In this document: positions 32,727-41,347 of the stretch, in pieces | Position numbering within the stretch: the first letter of the stretch is position 1 | How the letters are laid out: the number at the start of each line of letters is the position of its first letter | NCBI GenBank assembly: GCA_031551275.1 | Contig: JAVBNX010000013.1 | Location: forward strand, 62,001-126,000 | Source: JAVBMJ01 sp031551275 | GTDB lineage: Bacteria > Bacteroidota > Bacteroidia > Bacteroidales > Rikenellaceae | Reading direction: 5' to 3' | DNA: 64,000 nt | The notes under the pieces: generated by a model | Told to the model about the DNA's origin: nothing | The model's input: only the letters and a program-made list of their open reading frames with translations | Database searches by the model: none | Translations under genes and position numbers: made by a program

Positions 32727-33074
32727 ATGGCAGACAACGACTGGAAAAAAAGGCTGGGGGTGGTCTATTCGACCAATCCCGACTTCACATACAAGGGGGA
32801 AGAGCAAACCGAGGCCGAGGCGGTCCGCCCCTCCTCCCAGCAACTCCGCGTATGGCTCGACAGGAAGCTGCGCGGCGGCAAACAGGCCACCCTGGTCAAG
32901 GGATTTACCGGTTCCCAGCAGGAGTTGGAATCGTTGGCAAAGTTATTGAAGACCAGGTGCGGAGTGGGCGGCAGCGCGAAGGACGGCGAGATCATCATCC
33001 AGGGCGACCACCGCGACCGGGTAATCGAGATCCTTACCAAAGAGGGCTACGGGGTCAAGAAGGCGGGCGGGTGA
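32727..33074 (+). CDS. SUI1/eIF1-type translation factor (YciH family)
   Basis: 115-residue homologue of eukaryotic eIF1. The SUI1 core is visible in the second half: LRGGKQATLVKGFTGSQQELESLAKLLKTRCGVGGSAKDGEIIIQGDHRDRV, with the basic KQATLV strand and GVGGS loop. Bacterial versions are thought to influence start-codon selection or ribosome use under stress, but are little studied. It has a -7 element very close to the ATG. Divergent from the efflux operon. Confidence 0.92.
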   Translation: MADNDWKKRLGVVYSTNPDFTYKGEEQTEAEAVRPSSQQLRVWLDRKLRGGKQATLVKGFTGSQQELESLAKLLKTRCGVGGSAKDGEIIIQGDHRDRVIEILTKEGYGVKKAGG

Positions 33075-33134
33075 TGGATGGCGCGGGTGATGGCCGGGGC
33101 AGTGCGGCGGCGTAACGGAAGAGATTGTTTTTCT

Positions 33135-36035
33135 ATGAAATTAAAAATATATTTTGCCGGGTTATTCCTGCTGCTGTGCGCCGGCGCACGGGCGCAGTAC
33201 TACGAGCAGGGGGTGGCTCCGGCTTCGGTCAGGTGGCGGACGGTAAAAACGCCGCAGGTCAAGCTGATCTACCAGACGGGGCAGGACTCGCTCGCGGGGC
33301 GGATGCTGCACTACCTGGATACGATCCGGCCCTGGATCGGCCACGGATTCCGCTACTCCACATTCAAAATGCCGGTCATCATGTCGGGGCAGAACTTGTA
33401 CTCCAACGGCCTTGTCATGTGGGCGCCCAAGCGGATGGAGCTGATGTCAGCGCCCGAGATCGAGCCCACATCGGCCGAGCCGTGGCTCAAGCAGCTGGCC
33501 ACCCACGAGTACCGCCACAACGTGCAGTACAACAACCTCAACCGGGGGATCATGCGGCCTTTGGGCTATGTGATCGGGCAGCAATCCCAACTGATCAGCC
33601 TGGCTTTGATGCCCCTCTGGGCGCTGGAGGGCGACGCGGTGGTCGCCGAGACGGCCATGTCCAAGTTCGGGCGGGGGGTGCAGCCCTCCTTCTCGATCGA
33701 GTACCGGGCTCTGCTGGCCGAGCAGCCCGCCAGGGCCTTCGTGCGCGACAAATGGATCGGGGGGTCGTACCGGGACAACATCCCCGACCACTACAAGTTC
33801 GGCTACCAGATGACCTCCTGGGCGTGGGAACACTACGGGGAGAATCCGTGGGACAAGGTGTCGTGGTACGCCTCGCGGAATCCCTACATGATCTTCACGA
33901 CCTATTTCGGGCTGCACAAATTTTACAAATCCTCGGTGCGCCAGCTGGTCGACTCGGCCTTCACGGATCTGAAGACCTATTGGGACAAGCTCCCCCAAAG
34001 GGAGGACTCGGGGCGGATCATCCCCACGCCGGTAACGAGCTATACGACCTACAAATGGCCTATGGTCCAACAGGATGGGTCTATTTTGGCCTTGAAGAGC
34101 GACTTCGATAAGTACAACCGCTTTGTAAAGGTCGATCCGAAGACGGGGCGGGAGAAAAAACTTTTTTACACGGGCGATCCCAGCACGCGGCCTGTGCTTT
34201 TAGAAAATAAACTTTACTGGACCGAGTACCGGTACAGCGCGGTCTGGGGGCAGCGGACCAACTCGCGGTTGATGGGCTACGATTTGGAGACAGGCAGGCG
34301 GATCAACGTCAAAACCTCCGCGCCCAGGCTGACCCTTTACCCCACCCCGGTATCCGGCGGCGAGGTGGCGTGGGTGGAGTACCGCTACGACGGGAGTTAC
34401 GCGATCCACAGCTCACTGCATGACAGGGAGCCCATAGCGGTGTTCGGGTCGGAGACGACCTTGCACGGATTGGCTTACGACGATATGACCGGGGGCTTGT
34501 TCTTTACCGCGATCGGGGAAGAGGGGATGTGGATCGGAAAGGTCACGAAGCAAGGGGTTAAGACCGTCCTGCCGCCCGGCTACGCGACGCTCTCCAACCT
34601 GCGGGCGGGCGGCGGAAAGCTCTGGTTCGGGTCGATCGCCTCGGGGTATGACGAGGCCCATATGATCGATTTGCGCTCGGGAAAAGAGTACCGGGTCTCG
34701 ACCTCGAAATACGGGTCGTTCTCGCCCATCGGCGCGGGTGCGGCGGGTACAGGCGTAGGTAGTGCAGGCGGCTTGGGCGACTCGGTGGTGATGACCACCT
34801 ACACGCGAAAGGGGTATTTGCTCTCGGTGCAGGCGGCGGAGAAAACCGAGCGGATCGAGGCGGGGAGCATGCCCGAAAACATCGTCAACCCCCAGCGCGG
34901 CCTTCTCGAGTCGTTCCGGTTGCCCAAAATCGATACGATCCGTGTGGAGCCGGAGTATCCGGCCCCGTCGAAGCGTTACCGCCGGGTTCCCAACATGTTC
35001 AACATCCACAGCTGGGCTCCCCTCTCCTACCACCCCGAGAGTCTGATCGACGACGAGGGGCGGCCCAACGTCTACGCCGGGTTTACCCTCATATCGCAGA
35101 GTTTGCTGAACACCTCCGAGGCGCGGCTGAACTACTCCTGGACCGACTACGGGTCGATGGTGGAGGCGGCCGTCAGCTACATGGGGCTTGCCCCGAAATT
35201 CGAGGTGGAAGCGCAATGGGGCGGCGGCGACCAGGTCTTTACCGACGCGTCGTTCTCGCTGCCCCAACCCAAGCTGGACAAGTACAAGACGATCAAGGGC
35301 AAGGTCTACCTCCCCTTGCTGCTCTCCTCGGGCTACCATTTCAGGCTGTTGCAGGCGCAGGTCGACCTGTCGACCGACAACAGTTTGCTCTACAACCGGC
35401 AGGGGGAGAAGATCCCCCTGTACAAGGCCACGGCGCAGGTCTACTTCGGGGACAACGTGAGGATGGCCTACCGCGACATGGTTCCCCGGTGGGCCTACGC
35501 GGTAAGGGGGGTTTACGCGACCAACCCCTTCAGCGACGATTTCGGGCAGATCTTCTCGGCCTACGCCTCGGTCAACACACCGGGGATCTTCTCCCACAAC
35601 GCGCTGACCCTGGCCACGACCTACCAGTACCAAAAACGCGCGCTGTTCAACTTCCGGCAGAAGGAGCTCTATCCCCGCGGCGCGGATTACAACAACGTGG
35701 TGTGCAGGGAGTACTGGGCCACATCGGCCAACTACTACCTGCCGCTGTTCTACCCCGACGGGGGATTCGACGGGTGGATCTACTTCCGGCGGATCGCCCT
35801 GAAGCCCGGCTTCGACTACGCCAAATTCAAACCCGTAGGCCAGTACATCATCAACGCCAACCGGTGGACCAACCCCGGCTGGCAGGAGGTATGGTCTGTC
35901 GGCGGGGAGATCCTGCTCGACTTTACCGTGCTGCGCACCACGGCGGCCCAGGCGACCACGATGGGCCTTACCCTGTTCAGGCCGTCCGACACGAAAAAAT
36001 GGGTAATCGGGGTCAACTTCACCCTGCCCATTTAG
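33135..36035 (+). CDS. Large surface protein: gluzincin-like domain, propeller, C-terminal barrel
   Basis: 966 residues with signal peptide (MKLKIYFAGLFLLLCAGARAQ). Residues 25-285 carry a metallopeptidase-like motif HEYRH (124-128) with EGDAVVAE 37 residues later (Glu165), the gluzincin pattern. Residues ~290-620 have repeated four-strand-like units (YRYSAVWGQRTNSRLMGYDLETGR) suggesting a propeller. From ~635 on, amphipathic strands run to a terminal strand WVIGVNFTLPI, as in outer-membrane barrels. Probably anchored in the outer membrane; substrate unknown. ATG 33135 chosen because it precedes the signal peptide. Domain limits are my estimate. Confidence 0.65.
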   Translation: MKLKIYFAGLFLLLCAGARAQYYEQGVAPASVRWRTVKTPQVKLIYQTGQDSLAGRMLHYLDTIRPWIGHGFRYSTFKMPVIMSGQNLYSNGLVMWAPKRMELMSAPEIEPTSAEPWLKQLATHEYRHNVQYNNLNRGIMRPLGYVIGQQSQLISLALMPLWALEGDAVVAETAMSKFGRGVQPSFSIEYRALLAEQPARAFVRDKWIGGSYRDNIPDHYKFGYQMTSWAWEHYGENPWDKVSWYASRNPYMIFTTYFGLHKFYKSSVRQLVDSAFTDLKTYWDKLPQREDSGRIIPTPVTSYTTYKWPMVQQDGSILALKSDFDKYNRFVKVDPKTGREKKLFYTGDPSTRPVLLENKLYWTEYRYSAVWGQRTNSRLMGYDLETGRRINVKTSAPRLTLYPTPVSGGEVAWVEYRYDGSYAIHSSLHDREPIAVFGSETTLHGLAYDDMTGGLFFTAIGEEGMWIGKVTKQGVKTVLPPGYATLSNLRAGGGKLWFGSIASGYDEAHMIDLRSGKEYRVSTSKYGSFSPIGAGAAGTGVGSAGGLGDSVVMTTYTRKGYLLSVQAAEKTERIEAGSMPENIVNPQRGLLESFRLPKIDTIRVEPEYPAPSKRYRRVPNMFNIHSWAPLSYHPESLIDDEGRPNVYAGFTLISQSLLNTSEARLNYSWTDYGSMVEAAVSYMGLAPKFEVEAQWGGGDQVFTDASFSLPQPKLDKYKTIKGKVYLPLLLSSGYHFRLLQAQVDLSTDNSLLYNRQGEKIPLYKATAQVYFGDNVRMAYRDMVPRWAYAVRGVYATNPFSDDFGQIFSAYASVNTPGIFSHNALTLATTYQYQKRALFNFRQKELYPRGADYNNVVCREYWATSANYYLPLFYPDGGFDGWIYFRRIALKPGFDYAKFKPVGQYIINANRWTNPGWQEVWSVGGEILLDFTVLRTTAAQATTMGLTLFRPSDTKKWVIGVNFTLPI

Positions 36036-36050
36036 AAGCCGGGGGCGCGA

Positions 36051-36082
36051 TTTGGCAAAGAACGGGAAAATACATACTTTTG
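36051..36082 (+). promoter_or_regulatory. Full promoter directly before the FKBP lipoprotein gene
   Basis: TTTG (36051-36054), 20-nt spacer, TACTTTTG (36075-36082), then CCCG and the start ATGATG. The -7 element ends 4 nt before the first ATG, so the transcript should start at or within the initiation codon. Confidence 0.78.
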
Positions 36083-36086
36083 CCCG

Positions 36087-36626
36087 ATGATGCGTCCCGT
36101 TTACATAGCCTGCACAGCCGTCCTGTCCCTGCTCTGGAGCTGTGGCAAGGACCAGACCCAGGAGAAGCAGGTCGATACGATCGTCAAGTACCTCGACTCG
36201 AAGGCGTCGGTCGGATGGGAGTACTACGAGCAGGGAGGGGTTTACGTGAGGATCGCCAACGCGGAGAGGGACGGTTATCCCGAGGCGACGATCGTGGACA
36301 CGGGCGACTCGGTCTACTTCTACTACGCGGGATACACCAACGCGACGGCCACCCCCGCGCTGTTCGCCACCAACATAGAAGAAATTTTATCGACCGACCA
36401 GATACTAAACCGGCAATACCTTTCGTTTGATCCGTACGGGATCAAACTCGGGGTGTCCCCCCTAATCAAAGGCCTTACCGTTGGCCTGCCGGGGGTGCGC
36501 CAGGGCGATTCGCTGCAAATTTACATGCCGTCAGAACTCGCGTTCGGGGGCAGCCAAATGGGCACGGTGCCCGCGTCGACCCCGGTAATGTATATGCTGA
36601 TGATCGAAAACGTAGTGAAAGAATGA
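36087..36626 (+). CDS. FKBP-type peptidyl-prolyl isomerase-like lipoprotein
   Basis: 179 residues. Lipoprotein signal (hydrophobic segment then LLWSCGK) with Cys19 as lipid site. The C-terminal 110 residues form an FKBP-like domain: DSVYFYYAGYT, SPLIKGLTVGLPGVRQGDSLQIYMPSELAFGGS and VMYMLMIENV. Predicted to catalyse or chaperone protein folding in the periplasm or at the outer membrane. Two adjacent ATGs (36087, 36090) could serve as start. It overlaps the next FKBP-type gene by ATGA. Confidence 0.88.
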   Translation: MMRPVYIACTAVLSLLWSCGKDQTQEKQVDTIVKYLDSKASVGWEYYEQGGVYVRIANAERDGYPEATIVDTGDSVYFYYAGYTNATATPALFATNIEEILSTDQILNRQYLSFDPYGIKLGVSPLIKGLTVGLPGVRQGDSLQIYMPSELAFGGSQMGTVPASTPVMYMLMIENVVKE

Positions 36627-37675
36627 AAAAATACCTCGTTGTACCCCTGATCGCCCTGATGCTGGCCGCTTGCGCCAAAGATCCGGTCAAACCCGACCTC
36701 AACACCATGGAGGACGCCACGCTGGCGGCCTGGATGGCGAAATACCGCCCGGCATCGGAATTCAATATCACAAAGGACGACAGCGGGATCTACACCCGGA
36801 TCATCACCTCGGCGGACCCGTCGGAAACGGAGGTGGTCGAGGCGTATAACTGGCTGGAGATCGAGCTGGAGGGCATGACCCTCGACAGCCTGGTGTTCCT
36901 GACCCGCACGGCAGACACGGCCAGGGTACAGGGGACGTTTACCTACTTCACGCACTACGTGCCCGATTATGTGAACATGAACGACTACGCACCCACGTCG
37001 TACGCCACCACGCCGTACATCGTGCCCGGCGTCTACCTCAAACTCTGGCAGATGAAGGTCGGGGACGAGTGGGAACTCTACATCCCCTCGCGCCTGGCAT
37101 ACGGCTCGTCCGGGTCGAGCTACTCGGGGGGATACCAGGGGCAATACGCCGTGGGGGCCAACAAACCCGTGATCATCCGGGTCAAACTGGTCAGCATTAC
37201 CAAGGACGCGGAGGCGCGGGAACTCGAAGAGGTCAACGAATACGCGCAGGACAACTGGGGGTTGCAGGAGGCCGACACCATCGCAACGGGGCTGTACTTC
37301 CAGATCCTGGATTGGGACAACGTATCGGAAAACCCCGTAGCCACTTCGGAATCAACGATATATATATGCTACACGACCGCTTTTCTGGACGGTTTCGTGT
37401 TCGACAGCAACATCGATACCGTGAGGAAACGGCTGTTCGACGACTACACGGCCATGAGCGACTCGATGGAAGTGAAAAGTTCGGCCAACGTGGTGGACGC
37501 GTTGACCACGATGCTCGCAAAGGACACCCTGCGTTACGGGTCGTGGAACAGGATCGTTACCACCTCCACGTACGCATACGGCTCGGACGGTAGCACGGGA
37601 AACACGGTCATACCGCCCTACACCCCGCTGGTCTTCGAATTCTACATCAAGGAGCAGATCGAGGACGACGAGTAA
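36623..37675 (+). CDS. Tandem FKBP-like lipoprotein
   Basis: 350 residues with lipobox LMLAACAK (Cys17). Two FKBP-like halves: about 60-195 (GIYTRIITS to PSRLAYGSSGSSYSG to VIIRVKLVSIT) and about 200-347 (GLYFQILDW to TPLVFEFYIKEQ). The first half keeps the typical Pro-x-x-Leu-Ala-Tyr-Gly motif; the second lacks it, so only one may be catalytic. Coupled by a 4-nt overlap to the preceding FKBP lipoprotein; GldI/FKBP lipoproteins of Bacteroidota are the nearest known relatives. nfo follows 16 nt later. Confidence 0.82.
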   Translation: MKKYLVVPLIALMLAACAKDPVKPDLNTMEDATLAAWMAKYRPASEFNITKDDSGIYTRIITSADPSETEVVEAYNWLEIELEGMTLDSLVFLTRTADTARVQGTFTYFTHYVPDYVNMNDYAPTSYATTPYIVPGVYLKLWQMKVGDEWELYIPSRLAYGSSGSSYSGGYQGQYAVGANKPVIIRVKLVSITKDAEARELEEVNEYAQDNWGLQEADTIATGLYFQILDWDNVSENPVATSESTIYICYTTAFLDGFVFDSNIDTVRKRLFDDYTAMSDSMEVKSSANVVDALTTMLAKDTLRYGSWNRIVTTSTYAYGSDGSTGNTVIPPYTPLVFEFYIKEQIEDDE

Positions 37676-37691
37676 CCTTAATTTTCCGGCT

Positions 37692-38537
37692 ATGAAATAC
37701 TTCGGCGCACACGTGAGCGCGTCAGGCGGGGTCGAGAACGCACCCCTCAACGCCCATGCCATCGGGGCGACGGCGTTCGCGCTGTTTACCAAAAACCAAC
37801 GGCAATGGCACGCTTCGCCGTTGAGCCAACAGTCGATCGAAGCGTTCAAAAAGAATTGCAACGACCTGGGGTACAAGCCGATGCAGATACTTCCGCATGA
37901 CAGTTACCTGATTAATTTAGGGCATCCGTCGCAGCCTGAGCTCGACAAGTCGCGGGAGGCTTTCTACGACGAGATGATGCGCTGCCAACAGCTGGGCCTC
38001 GACAGGCTCAACTTCCACCCCGGGGCGGCGCTGGGGCTGATCTCCGCGGACGAGTGCCTGAGCCGCATCGCCGAGTCGGTCAACCGGGCGCTGGAGAAGA
38101 CGCGGGGGGTTATCGCCGTGATCGAGAATACCGCCGGGCAGGGCTCCTCGGTCGGGCACAGGTTCGAGCACCTGGCGCAGATCATCGACCAGGTCGAAGA
38201 CAAGTCGCGGGTCGGGATATGCATCGATACCTGCCACGCTTCGGCGGCGGGGTATGATTTGACGAGTGAGGAGGGTTGTAAGGCGGTATTCGAGGAGTTG
38301 GGACGCGTGGTCGGGTTCGAATACCTCAAGGGGATGCACCTCAACGATGCGTTGAAGGGCGTCGGCAGCCATGTGGACAGGCACAGTCCGCTGGGCGAGG
38401 GGATGCTCGGTTTGGAGGTCTTCCGGTTTATCGCTTCGGATCCGCGGTTCGACGGTATGCCGCTGGTTTTGGAGACGCCGGACGAGGCGCGCTGGCCGCA
38501 GGAGATTGCGGAGCTCAAAGCGTTCTCGCAGAAATAA
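37692..38537 (+). CDS. nfo: Endonuclease IV
   Basis: Zinc-dependent AP endonuclease of base-excision repair, 281 residues, TIM barrel. Metal ligands and motifs: GAHVSASGG, HDSYLINLGHPS, NFHPGAALG, IENTAGQG, GICIDTCHASAAGYD, HLNDALKGVGSHVDRHSPLGEG and LETPDE. All expected ligands are present. It acts on abasic sites left by Ung and AlkD-like glycosylases, both encoded in this window. It converges on the AlkD-like gene. Confidence 0.97.
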   Translation: MKYFGAHVSASGGVENAPLNAHAIGATAFALFTKNQRQWHASPLSQQSIEAFKKNCNDLGYKPMQILPHDSYLINLGHPSQPELDKSREAFYDEMMRCQQLGLDRLNFHPGAALGLISADECLSRIAESVNRALEKTRGVIAVIENTAGQGSSVGHRFEHLAQIIDQVEDKSRVGICIDTCHASAAGYDLTSEEGCKAVFEELGRVVGFEYLKGMHLNDALKGVGSHVDRHSPLGEGMLGLEVFRFIASDPRFDGMPLVLETPDEARWPQEIAELKAFSQK

Positions 38538-38545
38538 GGCAGGGC

Positions 38546-38613
38546 GGCTGCACGTATTGCAGGCCATATTTCACTTATCCTCCTGCGGTCAAATCCTCAC
38601 ATACGTTTACGGG
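38546..38613 (+). repeat. Covarying hairpin element, truncated copy E
   Basis: About half of the element. On the minus strand it reads GTGAGGATTTGACCGCAGG, GGATAAGTGAAA and ATGGCCTGCAATACGTGCAGCC, matching the 3' half of copies A and C; the partner half is missing where the AlkD-like coding region ends. Its arm end lies 9 nt beyond the nfo stop, keeping the polarity seen in the full copies. Confidence 0.75.
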
Positions 38614-38625
38614 AAATTTCTATTG

Positions 38626-39198
38626 CTATAATTGCGCGTCGGCCAAAAAGTCCAGCAGGCTTTCGGCGGCGCGCTTTTCCGTGGGGGAGGTCAGGGATTC
38701 CAATATGGTGCGGCGGGGTTCGATCTCCAACCGGGCGGGGTCGCCGCCGAGGATGCAATAGCGCAGGGCGGTCAAGATCGCGCAGTAGGCCAGTTTGGGG
38801 TCGGGGAGCCAGGTTTGGAATATGGCCGGGGCCAATGGAGTGCGGCCCAAAAAATTGGAGGCCAGGTGCTCGGCGACCTCGGTGTTGGAGATCCCCGAGG
38901 CCCAGAAACCGAGCTCGCACTCCGTAAGGGCTTGCGGGTCGGCGATCACGGTGGCCGAGAGGATCAACTCGCGGATGGGGCTCAAAAAGAGCTCCTTGGC
39001 CATTGCGTGGTCGGGGGCGTAGGGTTTGGCGCAGCGGCGGATATCGACCACGCTCACGCCGTAGTTGGTTGCGTAATGGATGCCCAGGCGGGTCATGGCG
39101 GCCGAGACCTCGCCGTTGGTTTGGCGGCGGAGGATGGTCAGCAAGTCGCGGATCCTGCCCTGCGGGAGGTCGGGTTGGGATTTGTTATGGCAGGCCAT
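38626..39198 (-). CDS. AlkD-like DNA alkylation repair protein
   Basis: 190-residue, all-helical protein resembling the HEAT-like DNA alkylation repair family (PF08713): YATNYGVSVVDIRRCAKPYAPDHAMAKELFLSPIRELILSATVIADP fits the pattern of GV...LR...A..LW.S..rE.. A.. I.D. It is shorter than classical AlkD (about 230), missing part of one end, so glycosylase activity is uncertain. Convergent with nfo, whose product would process the resulting abasic sites. Confidence 0.62.
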   Translation of the reverse strand: MACHNKSQPDLPQGRIRDLLTILRRQTNGEVSAAMTRLGIHYATNYGVSVVDIRRCAKPYAPDHAMAKELFLSPIRELILSATVIADPQALTECELGFWASGISNTEVAEHLASNFLGRTPLAPAIFQTWLPDPKLAYCAILTALRYCILGGDPARLEIEPRRTILESLTSPTEKRAAESLLDFLADAQL

Positions 39199-39242
39199 TT
39201 CAAATTGGTACTGGTTTCTTATGCAGGGCGTTCCAGAGCGCG

Positions 39243-39364
39243 GCTGTGCATAGCGTGCGACAGGTTTTTCTTATCGGCCGGTCTGAAATACCGGAGCGTA
39301 CTTTAGGTACGTGAGGATTTTCAGGGCGGGGGATAAGGAAAAGATGGCGTGCGATATGCGCAGC
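39243..39364 (-). repeat. Covarying ~121-nt hairpin element, copy C
   Basis: Arms GCTGTGCATAGCG and CGATATGCGCAGC pair across the element; inner stems TTTTTCTTATC with GGATAAGGAAAA and CTGAAA with TTTCAG. Compared with copy A (CCGAAA/TTTCGG), this is a two-sided compensatory change. Tip GTACGTGAGGATTT on the plus strand. It lies 22 nt beyond the DUF4831 stop. Confidence 0.85.
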
Positions 39365-39386
39365 CAACCAGGAGGCTTGATCCCGG

Positions 39387-40427
39387 TTATTTAGAACTGA
39401 AGGGGATCTCGACGATGGGGCCCCACTGGGCCAGGGATTGGCGGGAGGTGGCGATCTCACGCTTGCCGTCGAGCAAACGACAGACGACCGGGCGCGGCAG
39501 GCGGGTGTAGACCACCGGGCGGGTGTCCTTCGGGGAGCGTACAGGGGTGGACATCTGGTCGGCGCGCTCGGGCTTGATCTCCAGGACGATGGGCTGGCCG
39601 CTCAAATCGGCGTCGTCCAGGATGCCGGCTGTGGGGGAGAAGCGCATGACGATCGTGTTGGTCTTGTCGGCCTCGGGGACGATTGTGAAAGAGCGCGTCT
39701 CGGTAATGACAGCCTGCTTGCCCATGAACAGGGCCACGTACTCCGATTCGAGGCGCGAAAGTTCTGCCAAAGCCGCTTTCAGCCCCTCGCCGAAAACGTT
39801 CTCGCCCGCTTCGCCGGTGATCAGCTCCATGCGGCGTTTGCGCAGGTTGAAGATCGTGGCGGCGGCCTGCGCGGCCATGTCCTCGAGCGATTTTTCGGTC
39901 GGGGAGAGGCGGTCGATCTGGACCTTGACAAAGGCGGTGTCGCTGCTCAGCAACGAGACGGGCTCGACTCCGGAGCGACGGGGCGGGCTCATGCCGGGAC
40001 GGGACGCGGCGCCGGGGAAGAGCGCTCCGGGTTGGGGATGCGCGGCGGGGCCTGCGGGAGCGCCCTGGATGCCCAGGGGGGCGGAGACGGTCATGCCGTT
40101 GGCGTTCAAAAAGTCGGCGGGGGTAAGGGCGGCGGACTCCACAAGGTAGAGCCTGCTGGGGTCGCTCTCGGTACGTGCGCTGATGCGCGCGTCGGCAATC
40201 GTGTAGAGGTCCTTGCTGGCCAGGGGGGCCATAACGCCCAGGTATTTTTGGGCGAAGCGCGCGTAGGGGCCGCTGCGGATTACCTCGCGGCGGAGTTCGA
40301 CCTCCACCTTCAGGGCGGTCTGCGGCAAGGTATAGGCCAGCGACGGGGCGGCGGAATCCTTGGTTTTTTGGGCGGTCGCCGTCCAGGTCGTGGCGGCGAG
40401 GGCGGCTATCATCAAAATCCTTTTCAT
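39387..40427 (-). CDS. DUF4831-family secreted protein
   Basis: 346 residues with a signal peptide (MKRILMIAALAATTWTATAQ). The body has the features of the Bacteroidota family DUF4831: LPQTALKVEVELRREVIRSGPYARFAQKYLGV near the N-terminus, a helical region around AAQAAATIFNLRKRRMELITGEAGENVFGEGLKAALAELSRLESEYVALFMGK, and C-terminal beta strands. Function unknown; a periplasmic or outer-membrane location is likely. Pro/Gly-rich insert at about residues 125-155. The tRNA methyltransferase gene precedes it by 55 nt. Confidence 0.8.
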   Translation of the reverse strand: MKRILMIAALAATTWTATAQKTKDSAAPSLAYTLPQTALKVEVELRREVIRSGPYARFAQKYLGVMAPLASKDLYTIADARISARTESDPSRLYLVESAALTPADFLNANGMTVSAPLGIQGAPAGPAAHPQPGALFPGAASRPGMSPPRRSGVEPVSLLSSDTAFVKVQIDRLSPTEKSLEDMAAQAAATIFNLRKRRMELITGEAGENVFGEGLKAALAELSRLESEYVALFMGKQAVITETRSFTIVPEADKTNTIVMRFSPTAGILDDADLSGQPIVLEIKPERADQMSTPVRSPKDTRPVVYTRLPRPVVCRLLDGKREIATSRQSLAQWGPIVEIPFSSK

Positions 40428-40481
40428 GGCTGGGATATTAGATTTCCGGTTGGAGGTTAACAGGGCGAAGGTACGAATTTT

Positions 40482-41324
40482 TCAGAATTTGAGGTAGAAG
40501 TCGGCGGTTAATTCCTTGTATTGGGGGGTAAAGCCGTTGGAGTCCTCGATCAGCAGGGTGGTGCGCGGGGGGGCGGGGGATGGCTGAGCGGAGAGGGATA
40601 AAGGGCCTGGGGCGGAGCCCGGCGGGCGGGTAAATTCCAACAGGATGCGCAGGGCGGGTTTCCCGGGTTTGGGGTAGACCTCGGTGGCGCGGCAAAGGGC
40701 CAGGCCGGTGTTATGGGCCAGGACGCAGGCTTCCTGTTCGCGGTCGGCGGGGAGGACCAGGGCCAGGATACCGCCAGGGGCAAGCATGGAGGCCGAGCCT
40801 GTGATCAGCTCGTCGAGGGTCAGGGAGAGGTTGTGGCGGGCTGCCGCGCGGCGGGTGTCGGGCGGCAGCAGGCTGGCGGAAAAAAAGGGCGGGTTGGAGA
40901 GGATCAGGTCGTAGAGGGGGATGGGGACGGACTCGGGGGCGGCGGGGTCGAAAGTCGGCGGGAAGGGGGAAGAAGCAGAAGCGGGGGAAGGGGGGAGGCA
41001 GGGCGGGGTGTACTCCTGGAAGGCGGTTTGGTGGAGGGTCAGGCGGGTGGGCCAGGGCGAGGCGGCGAAGTTTCCGGCGGCTTCGGCGGCGCTGGCAGGG
41101 TCGTACTCGATGGCGTCGATATGGGGTCCGGGGAGAGGCAGGGCGGCGGTGCGTTGGGCAAGCATCATGGCGATCAGGCCCGTGCCGGTGCCGATATCCA
41201 GGATGCGGCGGGCATCAGGGGGGATTGTGGCCCAGGCGCCGAGCAAGACGCCGTCAGTACCGACTTTCCAGGCGGAATTTTGTTGGCGGACTGTAAAGCG
41301 CTTGAAGCGGAAGTCGCGGGTCAT
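40482..41324 (-). CDS. tRNA1(Val) (adenine37-N6)-methyltransferase, TrmN6/YfiC family
   Basis: 280-residue class I SAM-dependent methyltransferase. FRFKRFTVRQQNSAWKVGTDGVLLGAW is the family N-terminus, ILDIGTGTGLIAMMLAQR binds SAM, and LILSNPPFF is the adenine-N6 catalytic motif. A Pro/Ser/Ala-rich insert sits at about residues 107-136 just before the catalytic motif, and another Pro/Ser-rich stretch near the C-terminus. ATG 41324 is the family start; the upstream open frame is antisense noise. It modifies A37 of tRNA-Val in characterised relatives. Confidence 0.88.
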   Translation of the reverse strand: MTRDFRFKRFTVRQQNSAWKVGTDGVLLGAWATIPPDARRILDIGTGTGLIAMMLAQRTAALPLPGPHIDAIEYDPASAAEAAGNFAASPWPTRLTLHQTAFQEYTPPCLPPSPASASSPFPPTFDPAAPESVPIPLYDLILSNPPFFSASLLPPDTRRAAARHNLSLTLDELITGSASMLAPGGILALVLPADREQEACVLAHNTGLALCRATEVYPKPGKPALRILLEFTRPPGSAPGPLSLSAQPSPAPPRTTLLIEDSNGFTPQYKELTADFYLKF

Positions 41325-41347
41325 GGGTGCGGGAATTTGGTTGCACA

